Assembly: GCF_001445655.1 (NCBI RefSeq)
Contig: NZ_LNBE01000004.1
Span: 620,001 to 684,000, forward strand
Length of the DNA: 64,000 nucleotides
Origin: Streptomyces roseifaciens
Lineage (GTDB): Bacteria > Actinomycetota > Actinomycetes > Streptomycetales > Streptomycetaceae
Direction: 5' to 3'
Made by a program: the position numbers and the translations under genes. Shown piece after piece: positions 8,124 through 16,348 of this stretch. Below the pieces are notes generated by a model. The model had not been told where the DNA came from. It saw only the letters and a list, made by a program, of their open reading frames with translations, and ran no database searches. Within the stretch, counting starts at the first letter, position 1; every line of letters begins with the position of its first letter.

Positions 8124-8279
8124 ATGCCCGACGCCCGAACCGACACGACCGAGGCGCGCCCCCTTGAGGCGTCCCAGGCCGCAGCCGCCGGCTCCGGCAG
8201 GCACCGTGGTCCGGCTTCCCCCGACGACAACAGCTCACCTGCCCACGGCAAGCACCGCCGTACGCCGGAAGGCCACTGA
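8124..8279 (+). CDS. Small hydrophilic protein of 51 residues
   Basis: ATG 8124 is preceded by GGAGTGA at nine bases, and the frame runs to TGA 8277-8279. The protein begins MPDARTDTTEARPL and ends with two similar basic motifs, GRHRG and GKHRRTPEGH. It has no cysteines, membrane segment or recognised domain. A strong terminator follows directly (8307-8355), which supports a real monocistronic unit. Function is unknown. It could instead be noncoding, but the ribosome-binding site, codon bias and terminator argue for translation. Confidence 0.55.
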   Translation: MPDARTDTTEARPLEASQAAAAGSGRHRGPASPDDNSSPAHGKHRRTPEGH

Positions 8280-8306
8280 CCGGCGTCGCCGACGATTCCG
8301 GTCAGC

Positions 8307-8355
8307 CCTCGGGCGCCGGGTGGTCCCGCTCAGCGGAGACTCCCGGCGCCCGAGG
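8307..8355. terminator. Strong bidirectional terminator
   Basis: CCTCGGGCGCCGGG (8307-8320) and CCCGGCGCCCGAGG (8342-8355) form a perfect 14-bp stem, followed on the plus strand by TTTT at 8357. It separates the small plus-strand gene from the convergent SDR operon. Confidence 0.85.
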
Positions 8356-8373
8356 CGTTTTCCCGGCCGGTGC

Positions 8374-9315
8374 TCAACCGGGCCCGAGCTGCCACACCTC
8401 CGGCGCGGCGAACGTCTCCCCGGGCGGCCGCCCGGCGAAGTGCGGGGAGAGCAGCCCGTCCAGCTCCTCGGCGGTGAAGACGTCCCCGGCCGTGCCGAAC
8501 TGCGCCGCGACCTTCGGCCGCTCCATGACGGCGACCATGCCGCCGTGGACGAGGAGCACCTGCCCGGTCACCCCGGCCGCGGCGGGCGCGGCGAGGTAGC
8601 CGACGAGGGGCGCGACGTGCTCGGGGGCCAGCGGGTCGGGCCCGCCGTCCGCGGGCGTGCCGACCCCGGCGAAGATCTGCTCGGTCATCCGGGTGCGGGC
8701 CCGCGGGCAGATGGCGTTCACCGTGACCCCGTACTTCCGCAGGGCCTCCGCCGTGGAGGTGGTGAGGCCGACGACGCCGCCCTTGGCCGCCGCGTAGTTG
8801 GGCTGGCCGGGTGAGCCGATGAGGAACGCCTCGGAGGAGGTGTTGACGATCCGTCCGTACACCGGTCGCCCGGAGGCCTTCGCCCGCTCCCGCCAGTGCG
8901 CGGCGGCGAAGCGCACGGTGTTGAAGTGGCCCTTGAGGTGGACGCGGACGACCGCGTCCCACTCGTCCTCGGCCATGGAGAAGACCATCCGGTCGCGCAG
9001 GATGCCCGCGTTGTTGACGAGGACGTCGAGCGAGCCGCCGCCGGCGTCGACGGCGAGCCGGACGAGGTCGCGGGCCGTCCCGAAGTCGGACACGTCGCCG
9101 ACGTGGGCGGTGGCGCGGCCGCCGGCCGCCCGGATCTCGGCGGCGACGGCCTCGGCGGGCGCGGCCGATGCCTCGCCGGAGCCGTCCGCGCCGGGCTGCC
9201 CGTAGTCGTTGACGACGACGTGCGCGCCGAGCCGGGCGAGTTCGAGGGCCTCCGCCCGGCCGAGGCCGCGCCCCGCGCCGGTGACGATCGCGGTCCTGCC
9301 GCGCAGGGACACCAT
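8374..9315 (-). CDS. SDR-family 3-hydroxyacyl-CoA/hydroxysteroid dehydrogenase (MFE-2-like)
   Basis: A 313-residue short-chain dehydrogenase starting at ATG 9315 behind GGGGTGA. The N-terminal TGAGRGLGRAEALELARLGA cofactor loop and VVVNDYG closely resemble the dehydrogenase part of peroxisomal multifunctional enzyme type 2 (17beta-HSD4), as does the C-terminal extension past the Rossmann core (VMERPKVAAQF, EELDGLL). Other SDR elements are NNAG, the catalytic Ser in NTSSEA, and YAAAK. It should oxidise (3R)-hydroxyacyl-CoA or a hydroxysteroid with NAD. It is the third gene of the operon with the zinc dehydrogenase and the MaoC hydratase, so two parts of MFE-2 are encoded separately here. Confidence 0.88.
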   Translation of the reverse strand: MVSLRGRTAIVTGAGRGLGRAEALELARLGAHVVVNDYGQPGADGSGEASAAPAEAVAAEIRAAGGRATAHVGDVSDFGTARDLVRLAVDAGGGSLDVLVNNAGILRDRMVFSMAEDEWDAVVRVHLKGHFNTVRFAAAHWRERAKASGRPVYGRIVNTSSEAFLIGSPGQPNYAAAKGGVVGLTTSTAEALRKYGVTVNAICPRARTRMTEQIFAGVGTPADGGPDPLAPEHVAPLVGYLAAPAAAGVTGQVLLVHGGMVAVMERPKVAAQFGTAGDVFTAEELDGLLSPHFAGRPPGETFAAPEVWQLGPG

Positions 9316-9329
9316 GCCCGTCACCCCTC

Positions 9330-10406
9330 TCAGATCTCGATGCACGTGCGCAGTGCCTCGCCCGTCCGCATCTGTTCCAGGGCGTCGTTGACGCCGGACA
9401 GCGGGACCCGGTGGGTGATCAGGCCCGCGAGGTCGATGCGGCCGGCCCGCCACAGGGCGACGGCCCGTTCGTAGGAGCGCAGGACGTCCCCGCCGCCGTA
9501 CAGGGACGGCAGGATCTTCTTCTCGTCGAAGAACAGCTCGAACATGTTGATCTGGAAGAGGTCGTCCATGGCCCCGGCCCCGACGATGCAGAGCGTGCCG
9601 CCCCGCCGCGTCGCGTCGTACGCGGCGCGGGCGGTGGCGGAGGTGCCGACGACCTCGAAGGCGTAGTCGAAGCCCTCGCCGCCGGTGACGCGCGCCTTGG
9701 CGTCGGCGAGCGCGTCGGGCGCCACGGCCTCGGTCGCGCCGAAGCGCAGCGCGGCCTCGCGCCGGGAGGCGACCGGGTCGACGGCGACGATCTGCGCCGC
9801 GCCCGCGGCCCGCGCGCCCTGGATCGCGCAGATCCCGACGCCTCCGCAGCCGATGACCGCGACCGAGGAACCGGCGGTGACGTCGGCGGTGTTGAGGGCG
9901 GCCCCGAGGCCGGTGGTGACGCCGCAGCCGATGAGGGCGGCGATGTCGTAGGGCAGGTCGTCGGGGATGGGCACGGCGCAGCCGGCGCCGACGACGGCCT
10001 CCTCGGCGAAGGTGCCGGTGCCGGCGAAGCCGAAGAGGTCGGAGCCGTCCAGGCGGAAGTTGGGGGTGCCGGCCTCCATGAGGCTCGCCAGGCACAGCTG
10101 GCTCTGGCCGCGCTTGCAGGCGGGACAGCCGCCGCAGGGCGGCAGCCAGCAGACCAGGACGCGGTCGCCCGGCTGCAGCCCGGTCACGCCCTCGCCGACC
10201 TCGACGACTTCGCCGGCGCCCTCGTGCCCGGGGACGAAGGGCACCATCTGGGGGAGCACCCCGCTCATGGCGGACAGGTCGGAGTGGCACAGCCCGGTGG
10301 CCCGCATGCGCAGCCGGACCTTGCCGGGGCCGAAGCCCACCGCCTCGACGTCGTCGCGGACTTCGAGGCGGGGCCGTCCCGTCTCGTGCTGTACGGCTGC
10401 GCGCAT
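9330..10406 (-). CDS. Zinc-dependent alcohol dehydrogenase (MDR family)
   Basis: A 358-residue medium-chain dehydrogenase starting at ATG 10406 behind AGAGGAG. It has the catalytic zinc ligands in TGLCHSDL and GHEGAGEVVEVG, the four-Cys structural zinc lobe CGGCPACKRGQSQLC, a GCGGVG nucleotide-binding turn preceded by GCGVTTG, and a complete C-terminus. It resembles class III/NDMA-type actinobacterial alcohol dehydrogenases. It would interconvert an alcohol and aldehyde or ketone, plausibly acting on an intermediate handled by its operon partners. It ends 14 bases before the SDR gene starts. Confidence 0.9.
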   Translation of the reverse strand: MRAAVQHETGRPRLEVRDDVEAVGFGPGKVRLRMRATGLCHSDLSAMSGVLPQMVPFVPGHEGAGEVVEVGEGVTGLQPGDRVLVCWLPPCGGCPACKRGQSQLCLASLMEAGTPNFRLDGSDLFGFAGTGTFAEEAVVGAGCAVPIPDDLPYDIAALIGCGVTTGLGAALNTADVTAGSSVAVIGCGGVGICAIQGARAAGAAQIVAVDPVASRREAALRFGATEAVAPDALADAKARVTGGEGFDYAFEVVGTSATARAAYDATRRGGTLCIVGAGAMDDLFQINMFELFFDEKKILPSLYGGGDVLRSYERAVALWRAGRIDLAGLITHRVPLSGVNDALEQMRTGEALRTCIEI

Positions 10407-10495
10407 GACGGACTCCTCTGACGTGGGAACGACGTAGGAAGGGGTCTCTGCGGGTGACGTGGAACGAGGTCTTCGTGGGCAGTGCGCCCGGTTGC

Positions 10496-11359
10496 TCACC
10501 CGTGCGTGACGACCGTGTCCGCGAGGACGGGTGCGTCGTCGCGCTCCACGGCGCTGACGGCGACCTGGATCCGGCCGGGCGCCGGGGTCTCCCGCCACAT
10601 CCGCACGCGCAGCGTTTCGCCGGGGTAGATGACGCCGGCGAAGCGGGTGCGGTACGCGCGGACGCGGGTGACGTCCCCGGCGAGGGCGGTGTCGACGACG
10701 GCCTTGAGGGTGATGCCGTACGAGCACAGGCCGTGCAGGATCGGCCGGTCGTAGCCCGCGAGCTTGGCGAACTCGGGGTCGGCGTGCAGGGGGTTCCAGT
10801 CGCCGGAGAGGCGGTAGAGGAGCGCCTGGTCCTCGCGGACGGGCCGCTCCACGGTGGTGTCGGGGGCGCGGACGGGCGCCTCCAGGCGGGTGGAGGCGCC
10901 GCGTTCGCCGCCGAAGCCGCCCTCGCCCTTGACGAAGATCTCGCTCTCGCCCGTCCACAGCGGCCCGCCGGCGTCCGCGGCCTCCGAGCGCAGCACGATG
11001 ACGGCCGCCTTGCCCTTGTCGTGGACGGCGGCGACGCGGGAGGTGAGGGTGGCGGCGCCGCGGACCGGGAGCGGGCGGTGCACGTCGAGGGACTGGCCGC
11101 CGTGCAGCACCGCGGCGAGGTCGATGTCGATGCCGGGGGCGGAGAGGGCGCCGGCCTGCGCGACGCCGCCGCCGGCGACGGTGGCGAAGCTCGGGAGGAC
11201 GTGGAGCCGGCTCTCCAGGGTGTACCGGAGCTCGTCCGGGTCCGTGGCCGGGGTGCCCGCGCCGATGCCGAGGTGGTAGAGCAGGACGTCCTTGTGATCC
11301 CAGGTCAGGGAGGTGCTGCGCGGGGCGGCGGCGACGGCCCGGCGTACGTCGATGGGCAT
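10496..11359 (-). CDS. MaoC-like (R)-specific enoyl-CoA hydratase 2
   Basis: A 287-residue double hot-dog protein starting at ATG 11359 behind GGAAGG. The N-terminal hot dog (residues 1-150) lacks catalytic residues. The C-terminal one carries the hydratase-2 signature YRLSGDWNPLHADPEFA and RPILHGLCSYG, with the catalytic Asp and His. This arrangement matches peroxisomal hydratase 2 and mycobacterial HtdY-type enzymes, which hydrate trans-2-enoyl-CoA to (3R)-hydroxyacyl-CoA. The product is the natural substrate of the downstream MFE-2-like SDR. It is the first gene of the operon and starts 12 bases from a KstR-like palindrome. Confidence 0.9.
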   Translation of the reverse strand: MPIDVRRAVAAAPRSTSLTWDHKDVLLYHLGIGAGTPATDPDELRYTLESRLHVLPSFATVAGGGVAQAGALSAPGIDIDLAAVLHGGQSLDVHRPLPVRGAATLTSRVAAVHDKGKAAVIVLRSEAADAGGPLWTGESEIFVKGEGGFGGERGASTRLEAPVRAPDTTVERPVREDQALLYRLSGDWNPLHADPEFAKLAGYDRPILHGLCSYGITLKAVVDTALAGDVTRVRAYRTRFAGVIYPGETLRVRMWRETPAPGRIQVAVSAVERDDAPVLADTVVTHG

Positions 11360-11370
11360 CGGGAACCTTC

Positions 11371-11386
11371 CTAGAACGCGTTCTAG
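11371..11386. promoter_or_regulatory. KstR-like operator palindrome
   Basis: CTAGAACGCGTTCTAG is a perfect 16-bp palindrome just upstream of the MaoC hydratase start. It fits the TNNAACNNGTTNNA motif of KstR, the TetR-type repressor of sterol catabolism in mycobacteria and rhodococci. Its position between the promoter region and the ribosome-binding site suits repression. No kstR gene is in the window. Confidence 0.7.
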
Positions 11387-11494
11387 CCGATCCGATGGGA
11401 CCCCCTGTATAGCCGGGTCCGGGACAAATGTCACGGGTAGTCGCCCACACTTGCATCTGCCCAGCTCAGCGGCGGGTTCCTTAGGGTCGGAGCC

Positions 11495-12649
11495 ATGACC
11501 GACAGCAAGGCCGGGGCCGAACGGCACAAACCCCCGGGGAAATTCGCCTTCCTTCCCTGGCTCTTCATGCTCACCGGGGACGTCCAGGACCTGTTCCGCG
11601 GCGAGGTGCCGCTGCCCTGGCTCGGCGGGCTGGGCGTGCTGGCCTTCGCCGCGATGTACACCGTCACGGTCTTCACCGGCCTCGACGCGCGGTACAGGAC
11701 GACCCGCGTCCCGCGCCTCGCGCTGGCCGGACTGGCCGTCGTCACGTACGCGCTGACCATCGGGTACGGCGGCGACTGGCTGCTGTGCTTCCCGCTGCTG
11801 TCGCTGGCCTCCGGCATCGTGCTGCGGCGCGGGCTGACCGGGAGCGGGCGCCGGCCGGTCCTCCTCGTCCTCACCGTGGCCGGCTCGGCCGGGCTGATCG
11901 CGAGCATGCGCGGCGACCCGTCGGAGTCGCTGACCGTCGCCTACGGGACGCTGCTCTCCGGCTTCGTCACCGCCGCGGTCCTCACCCTCTTCGAGACGGT
12001 GGCCCAACTGCGCGCCACGCGCGAGGAACTGGCCCGCAGCGCCGTCGAGCGGGAACGGCTGCGGTTCTCGCGCGACCTGCACGACCTCCTCGGGCACACC
12101 ATGTCCGTCATCGTCGTCAAGGCCGAGGCGGTGCGCCGGCTCGCCCCGCGCGACCTGGACGCGGCCGTCGGACAGGCGGCCGACATCGAGGCGGTGGGCC
12201 GGCAGGCCCTCACCGAGATCCGCGAGGCCGTCACCGGCTACCGCGAGGGCAGCCTCACCACCGAACTCGACCGCGCCCGCTCCCTCCTGGAGGCCTCCGG
12301 CATCACCGCCGGCCTGCGCCAGTCCGGCCCCCCGCTGCCGCCGCAGACCGCGGCCCTGCTGGGCTGGGTCGTCCGCGAGGGCGTCACCAACGTCGTCCGG
12401 CACAGCGGCGCGGGCCGCTGCACGGTCGAGGTGCGCGGCGAGACCGACCGGGTACGCCTGGAGATCACCGACAACGGGCGCGGCGTAGGCTCGGGGCAGG
12501 CCGCGCCGGGGACGGGCCTGAAGGGCCTGACGGAGCGCATGGCCGCCGCGGGCGGCCACCTGAGCGCCGGCCCGGACGGGCGCAAGGGCTTCCGGCTCGT
12601 GGCCGAACTGCCCGTGGACCCGGAGTCCGAGGAGGACCACCGCTCATGA
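11495..12649 (+). CDS. Sensor histidine kinase (HisKA_3, DesK/NarX type)
   Basis: A 384-residue membrane kinase. About five hydrophobic segments lie between residues 14 and 166, with short loops and no large sensor domain, so the stimulus is probably sensed in or near the membrane. A coiled stretch (167-190) leads to the HisKA_3 motif FSRDLHDLLGH with phospho-acceptor His196. The ATPase domain has REGVTNVVRHS, DNGRGVG and GTGLKGLTERM. Its stop overlaps the start of the response regulator (ATGA), so the pair is co-translated. DesK-type kinases often sense membrane order or cell-envelope stress; the actual signal is unknown. Confidence 0.93.
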   Translation: MTDSKAGAERHKPPGKFAFLPWLFMLTGDVQDLFRGEVPLPWLGGLGVLAFAAMYTVTVFTGLDARYRTTRVPRLALAGLAVVTYALTIGYGGDWLLCFPLLSLASGIVLRRGLTGSGRRPVLLVLTVAGSAGLIASMRGDPSESLTVAYGTLLSGFVTAAVLTLFETVAQLRATREELARSAVERERLRFSRDLHDLLGHTMSVIVVKAEAVRRLAPRDLDAAVGQAADIEAVGRQALTEIREAVTGYREGSLTTELDRARSLLEASGITAGLRQSGPPLPPQTAALLGWVVREGVTNVVRHSGAGRCTVEVRGETDRVRLEITDNGRGVGSGQAAPGTGLKGLTERMAAAGGHLSAGPDGRKGFRLVAELPVDPESEEDHRS

Positions 12650-13251
12650 TCAAGCTGCTCCTCGCCGAGGACCAGGGAATGATGCGGGGCGCGCTCGCGC
12701 TGCTGCTCGGGCTGGAGGAGGACATGGAGGTCGTCGCCCAGGTCGGCGACGGCGACGAGATCGTCCCCAAGGCCCTGGAGACGAAGCCCGACGTCGCGCT
12801 CCTCGACATCGAACTGCCCGGCCGCAGCGGCCTGGACGCCGCCGCCGACCTGCGCGCCCGGATGCCCGGCTGCCAGGTGCTGATCCTCACCACCTTCGGC
12901 CGGCCCGGCTACCTGCGCCGCGCGATGGAGGCCGGAGCGTCCGGCTTCCTCGTCAAGGACGGCCCGGTCGAGGACCTGGCCGCGGCGGTCCGGCGCGTCC
13001 TGGCCGGGGAGCGCGTCATCGACCCGGCCCTGGCCGCCGCTGCCCTCGGCGCCGGCCCCAACCCCCTGACCCGGCGCGAGCGCGACGTCCTCGCGGCGGC
13101 GGTCGACGGGGCGACGGTGGCCGACATCGCGGCGAAGGTCCACCTGTCGCCCGCGACGGTCCGCAACTACCTGTCGGCGGCCATCGGCAAGACCGGGACC
13201 CGCAACCGCATGGAGGCCGTCCGCGCGGCCCGGCAGAACGGGTGGCTGTGA
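12646..13251 (+). CDS. NarL/FixJ-family response regulator
   Basis: A 201-residue regulator starting at ATG 12646, overlapping the kinase stop by four bases. The receiver domain has the acidic pair AEDQ, phospho-acceptor Asp54 in LLDIELPG, Thr in ILTTFG and Lys in FLVKDG. The C-terminal LuxR-type helix-turn-helix spans about residues 137-195 (LTRRERDVL, ATVADIAAKVHLSPATVRNY). It is the cognate partner of the preceding kinase. The DesR-like GRPGYLRRAMEAGASGF stretch suggests membrane or antibiotic-response regulation, but targets cannot be read from here. Confidence 0.94.
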   Translation: MIKLLLAEDQGMMRGALALLLGLEEDMEVVAQVGDGDEIVPKALETKPDVALLDIELPGRSGLDAAADLRARMPGCQVLILTTFGRPGYLRRAMEAGASGFLVKDGPVEDLAAAVRRVLAGERVIDPALAAAALGAGPNPLTRRERDVLAAAVDGATVADIAAKVHLSPATVRNYLSAAIGKTGTRNRMEAVRAARQNGWL

Positions 13252-13260
13252 CTCGGTGAG

Positions 13261-13308
13261 CACGAGAGCCCCCGCCGCCCGCGCATCGGCGGGCCGCAGG
13301 GGCTCGTG
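13261..13308. terminator. Bidirectional terminator between response regulator and rnpB
   Basis: CACGAG-A-GCCCC and GGGGCTCGTG pair with one bulge, and an inner GCCCGC/GCGGGC stem extends the hairpin. It sits 10 bases after the response-regulator stop and 10 bases beyond the 3' end of the RNase P RNA on the opposite strand. Confidence 0.7.
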
Positions 13309-13318
13309 CAGAACAGGC

Positions 13319-13730
13319 GGCGGACGAGTCGGCCTGTACGCCGGGTTCTGTCACCCGGGTCCCTTGCGGGGCCCGGGGTAGCGGCCATCCATCTAGGCCT
13401 GCCGTTGCCGGCAGGCTCGTGCGGTCTACCCGCGGACTCGGGCTGGCAGCCCTCGATCGTCCGCGCAGGGCCGCCGCGAAGGCGGCCCCTCTTGACCTTG
13501 CTCCGGGTGGGGTTTACCTAGCCGCCTGAGTCACCTCAGGCGCTGGTGGTCTCTTACACCACCGTTTCACCCTTACCGGAGGCCTTGCGGCCCCCGGCGG
13601 TCTGTTTTCTGTGGCACTGTCCCGCGGGTCACCCCGGGTGGGCGTTACCCACCACCCTGCCGTATGGAGCCCGGACGTTCCTCGGGGGATCCGAAGACCC
13701 CACGCGGCCGCCCGGCCGGCTCGTCCGCCG
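13319..13730 (-). ncRNA. rnpB: RNase P RNA (bacterial type A)
   Basis: On the minus strand the region contains the hallmark conserved blocks of RNase P RNA: GAGGAACGTCCGGGCTCC near the 5' end, CAGTGCCACAGAAAACAGAC, GGTAAGGGTGAAACGG, GTAAGAGACCACCAG, TAGATGGATGGCCGC, and ACAGAACCCGGCGTAC near the 3' end. The ends are set by the P1 helix, where GGCGGACGAG at the 5' end (13729-13720) pairs with CTCGTCCGCC at the 3' end (13328-13319). The length of about 411 bases is typical. The RNA is the catalytic part of RNase P, which matures tRNA 5' ends. Confidence 0.97.
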
Positions 13731-13804
13731 TGCCGACCATGCTACCTGGCGGGGGCTGTCACGATCGCCCCGGGAGAACCCGGAGCCCGTCACCGCCGCT
13801 CCGG

Positions 13805-15271
13805 CTAGGCCGGGGCGAACCACACCTTGTCGCGGCCCGGGTCCGCCTCGATCACCCGGACGCGCATGCGGTGCCCCAGGGGCAGGGGCGGGCCGTCGCC
13901 GTCGCCCTCGATGTGGCCGATCACCGCCGGCTCGTAGAGGTGGACCGTGCCCGCGGTGGGGCGGTCCGCCTGGACGTCCACCACGTAGGCGTCGAAGACC
14001 TGGCCGATCCGGTCGCGCAGCAGCGCCGCCTCGACCATGTCCACGCACTCCCGCTCCACCTGGCCCGCGCGCCGCGCCCCGGTCTCCATCTCGCCGGGCA
14101 GGGCGTCGAGCGCGGCGCGCACCCACTCGGGCGGGTCGGTGCCCGCGGCAGCGGCGAGGCACAGCTCGCCGGTGTAGCGGTCGACCAGGCGGCGCAGGGG
14201 GGCGGTGCAGTGCGCGTACGGGGCGGCGAGGGCGGCGTGGCCGGGATCCGCCGGCAGCGGGCGTTCCGTGGGGCGTTCGCGGTCGAAGACGGTGTAGCCC
14301 GCGCCGCGCAGCAGTGCCGTGCACTCCTGGAGGAAGGCCGCGTGCTGGGTGTGGGAGGGGTCGAGGGCACGGATGACGACCGCGTACGGCATGTCCTCCG
14401 GCCAGGTGACGCCGAGGGCGCGCGCCACGCGCCGCAGCCGGTCGACCGCCCGCTCGGGCGCGGCGGGCAGGGTGCGCAGGATGCCCGTGCCCGTGCGCAG
14501 CATCAGGTCGGCCGCGGCCATGCCGGTCATCAGGGATATCTGGGCGTTCCAGCCGTCCGCCGGCAGGGGCGTGCGGTAGGCGAGCGCGTAGTGGCCGCCG
14601 CGGCGCACGATCTCCTGCTCGGGGACGTTGAGGGAGATGCCGCCCCGGGCGCGCTCCAGCGCCTCGCGCCGCATCCCGATCTCGCGCAGCAGGGCCAGCG
14701 GCTCCTCGGCCCTGCCGGAGTCCACGGCGGCCTGGACGGCCGCGTAGTCGAGCCGGGCCCGGCTGCGGACGAGCGCGCGCCGCAGGTCCGTCCCCTCGAC
14801 GCGGCCGTCCGCGTCGAGGTCGAAGCGCCACAGCAGGGCGGGCCTGCTGTGGTCGGGGAGCAGGCTGGCCGCGCCCTCGCCCAGGACGTCGGGGTGGAGG
14901 GGGACGCGCCCGTCGGGGTAGTAGAGGGTCATGACGCGGCGGTGCGCCTCGGCGTCGAGGGCCTGGCCGGGGCGGACGAAGGCGGCGACGTCGGCGATCG
15001 CGTAGTGCACGCGGAAGCCCCCGCCGTCGCGCCGCTCCAGGTACATGGCCTGGTCGAGGTCCATCGAGCCGGGCGGGTCGATGGTGAACAGCGGCAGCTC
15101 GGTGGCGTCGTACGCCGGGAGGCGGGGCCGGCGTGCGGCCTGCTCGGCCTCCGCGAGGGCGGCGGCGGGAAACTCCTCGGTCACCCCGGTGTCCTCGCGC
15201 AGCCGGCGCAGCGCCGCTCGCAGGGGGCTGCTGCCGTCCGCGTCGGTCACGTGCATCTTGCGGCGAGGCAT
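13805..15271 (-). CDS. RNB-domain exoribonuclease
   Basis: A 488-residue RNase II/R-family nuclease starting at ATG 15271. The catalytic RNB signature TIDPPGSMDLDQA is intact near residue 65, followed by the typical VHYAIADVAAFV, YYPDGRVPLHP and a long RNB core through APYAHCTAPLRRLVDRYTGE. The N-terminal cold-shock domains of RNase II/R are absent, and the protein begins with a short variable region. The C-terminus holds a small beta-barrel-like segment in place of a clear S1 domain. This compact form is common in actinobacteria and should degrade single-stranded RNA 3' to 5'. It reads in the same direction as rnpB. Confidence 0.92.
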   Translation of the reverse strand: MPRRKMHVTDADGSSPLRAALRRLREDTGVTEEFPAAALAEAEQAARRPRLPAYDATELPLFTIDPPGSMDLDQAMYLERRDGGGFRVHYAIADVAAFVRPGQALDAEAHRRVMTLYYPDGRVPLHPDVLGEGAASLLPDHSRPALLWRFDLDADGRVEGTDLRRALVRSRARLDYAAVQAAVDSGRAEEPLALLREIGMRREALERARGGISLNVPEQEIVRRGGHYALAYRTPLPADGWNAQISLMTGMAAADLMLRTGTGILRTLPAAPERAVDRLRRVARALGVTWPEDMPYAVVIRALDPSHTQHAAFLQECTALLRGAGYTVFDRERPTERPLPADPGHAALAAPYAHCTAPLRRLVDRYTGELCLAAAAGTDPPEWVRAALDALPGEMETGARRAGQVERECVDMVEAALLRDRIGQVFDAYVVDVQADRPTAGTVHLYEPAVIGHIEGDGDGPPLPLGHRMRVRVIEADPGRDKVWFAPA

Positions 15272-15475
15272 GGGACGAGCGTATTTCCGGTGCGGGCGCG
15301 GGGCACGGCGAGCGTGGCGTGCGGCGTCGGGGTCGGGGTTAGGCTCGTCGGGGCGTGCGGGGAGGCCCGGCGTGCCGGGCGTGCCGGGTGCCGCGCGATC
15401 CGTATGCGCACCGACCCGTGCTCGCACCGCTCGTATCCGCACCGCCCCGTATCCGTACCGATGGGAGAAGACACC

Positions 15476-16282
15476 GTGCTCGTGCTGTTGCCGCCGTCCG
15501 AGGGGAAGGCCGCCGCCGTCGGTTCCGGCGCCGGGGCCGCGCTGGAGGTCGGTGCGCTGTCGCTGCCGGGGCTGGCCGGGGCGCGGGAGACCGTGCTGGC
15601 GGAGCTGGTGGAGCTCTGCGCGGGCGACGAGGACAAGGCCGCGGAGGTGCTCGGCCTGTCCCCGGGGCTGCGGGGCGAGATCGCGAAGAACGCGGCGCTG
15701 CGGACGGCGGGCACCCGCCCCGCGGGCGAGGTCTACACCGGCGTCCTCTACGACGCGCTCGGCCTGGCCTCGCTGGACGCGGCGGCGCGGGAGCGGGCGG
15801 AGCGCTCGCTGCTGGTCTTCTCGGGGCTGTGGGGCGCGGTCCGGGTCGGTGACGCGATCCCGTCGTACCGCTGCTCGATGGGCGTGAAGCTGCCGGGCCT
15901 GGGCGCGCTGGGCACGTACTGGCGCGGCGTCATGGACGACCACCTGCCGCAGGAGGCGGGCGACGGGCTGGTGCTCGACCTCAGGTCGGCCGCGTACGCC
16001 GCCGCGTGGAAGCCGAAGGGCGCCCTCGCGGAGCGGACGGCGACCGTCCGGGTGCTGCAGTCGAAGATCGTGGACGGGGTGGAGAAGCGGTCCGTCGTGA
16101 GCCACTTCAACAAGGCCACCAAGGGCCGGCTGGTCCGGGACCTGCTGACGGCGGGCGCGGAGCCGGACGGGCCGGCGGAGCTCGCGGAGGCGCTGCGCGG
16201 CCTCGGGTACGCGGTGGAGGGCGGGGCGCCCGCGAAGGGCGGCAAGCCGTGGGCGCTCGACGTGGTGGTGACCGAGCTCTGA
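15476..16282 (+). CDS. yaaA: YaaA-family peroxide stress protein (DUF328)
   Basis: A 268-residue protein with the diagnostic opening VLVLLPPSEGKA and later ALGLASLDAAARERAERSLL, FSGLWGAVRVGDAIPSYRCS, VSHFNKATKGRLVRDLL and GLGYAVEGG. YaaA in E. coli limits free iron and oxidative DNA damage during peroxide stress and binds DNA. I chose GTG 15476 because GGGAGAAG lies just upstream and the conserved domain begins at once; ATG 15461 would add five residues. It stands alone, and its 200-base upstream region holds only imperfect GC-rich repeats. Confidence 0.88.
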   Translation: MLVLLPPSEGKAAAVGSGAGAALEVGALSLPGLAGARETVLAELVELCAGDEDKAAEVLGLSPGLRGEIAKNAALRTAGTRPAGEVYTGVLYDALGLASLDAAARERAERSLLVFSGLWGAVRVGDAIPSYRCSMGVKLPGLGALGTYWRGVMDDHLPQEAGDGLVLDLRSAAYAAAWKPKGALAERTATVRVLQSKIVDGVEKRSVVSHFNKATKGRLVRDLLTAGAEPDGPAELAEALRGLGYAVEGGAPAKGGKPWALDVVVTEL

Positions 16283-16289
16283 GGGCCCC

Positions 16290-16310
16290 TCGTTGCACAT
16301 AGTGCAACGA
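16290..16310. promoter_or_regulatory. Operator-like inverted repeat upstream of KDPG aldolase gene
   Basis: TCGTTGCAC and GTGCAACGA are perfect 9-bp arms around ATA, immediately upstream of a -35-like TTGCGT (16314-16319). A further half-site CGTTGCG follows. The position suggests control of the aldolase gene by a dimeric regulator of unknown identity. Confidence 0.55.
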
Positions 16311-16313
16311 CCG

Positions 16314-16342
16314 TTGCGTTAAGTGGTGGCGGCGCGCAGGAT
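16314..16342 (+). promoter_or_regulatory. Candidate promoter giving a leaderless transcript
   Basis: TTGCGT (16314-16319) and CAGGAT (16337-16342) are separated by 17 bases, a textbook sigma-HrdB-like spacing. Start of transcription 6-7 bases later would fall on the GTG start codon at 16349, so the mRNA may be leaderless. AGGA inside the -10 element could alternatively act as a weak ribosome-binding site. Confidence 0.45.
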
Positions 16343-16348
16343 GGGCCC

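Noticed and set aside
9316..10290. Fused frame joining the SDR to upstream Arg-rich sequence
   Set aside because: The extra part is antisense-like filler across the alcohol dehydrogenase gene; the SDR has its own ATG and ribosome-binding site at 9315.
13319..14376. Open frames on the plus strand through the RNase P RNA and the RNB gene
   Set aside because: The region is occupied by rnpB and the RNB nuclease on the minus strand, and these frames show no protein family features.
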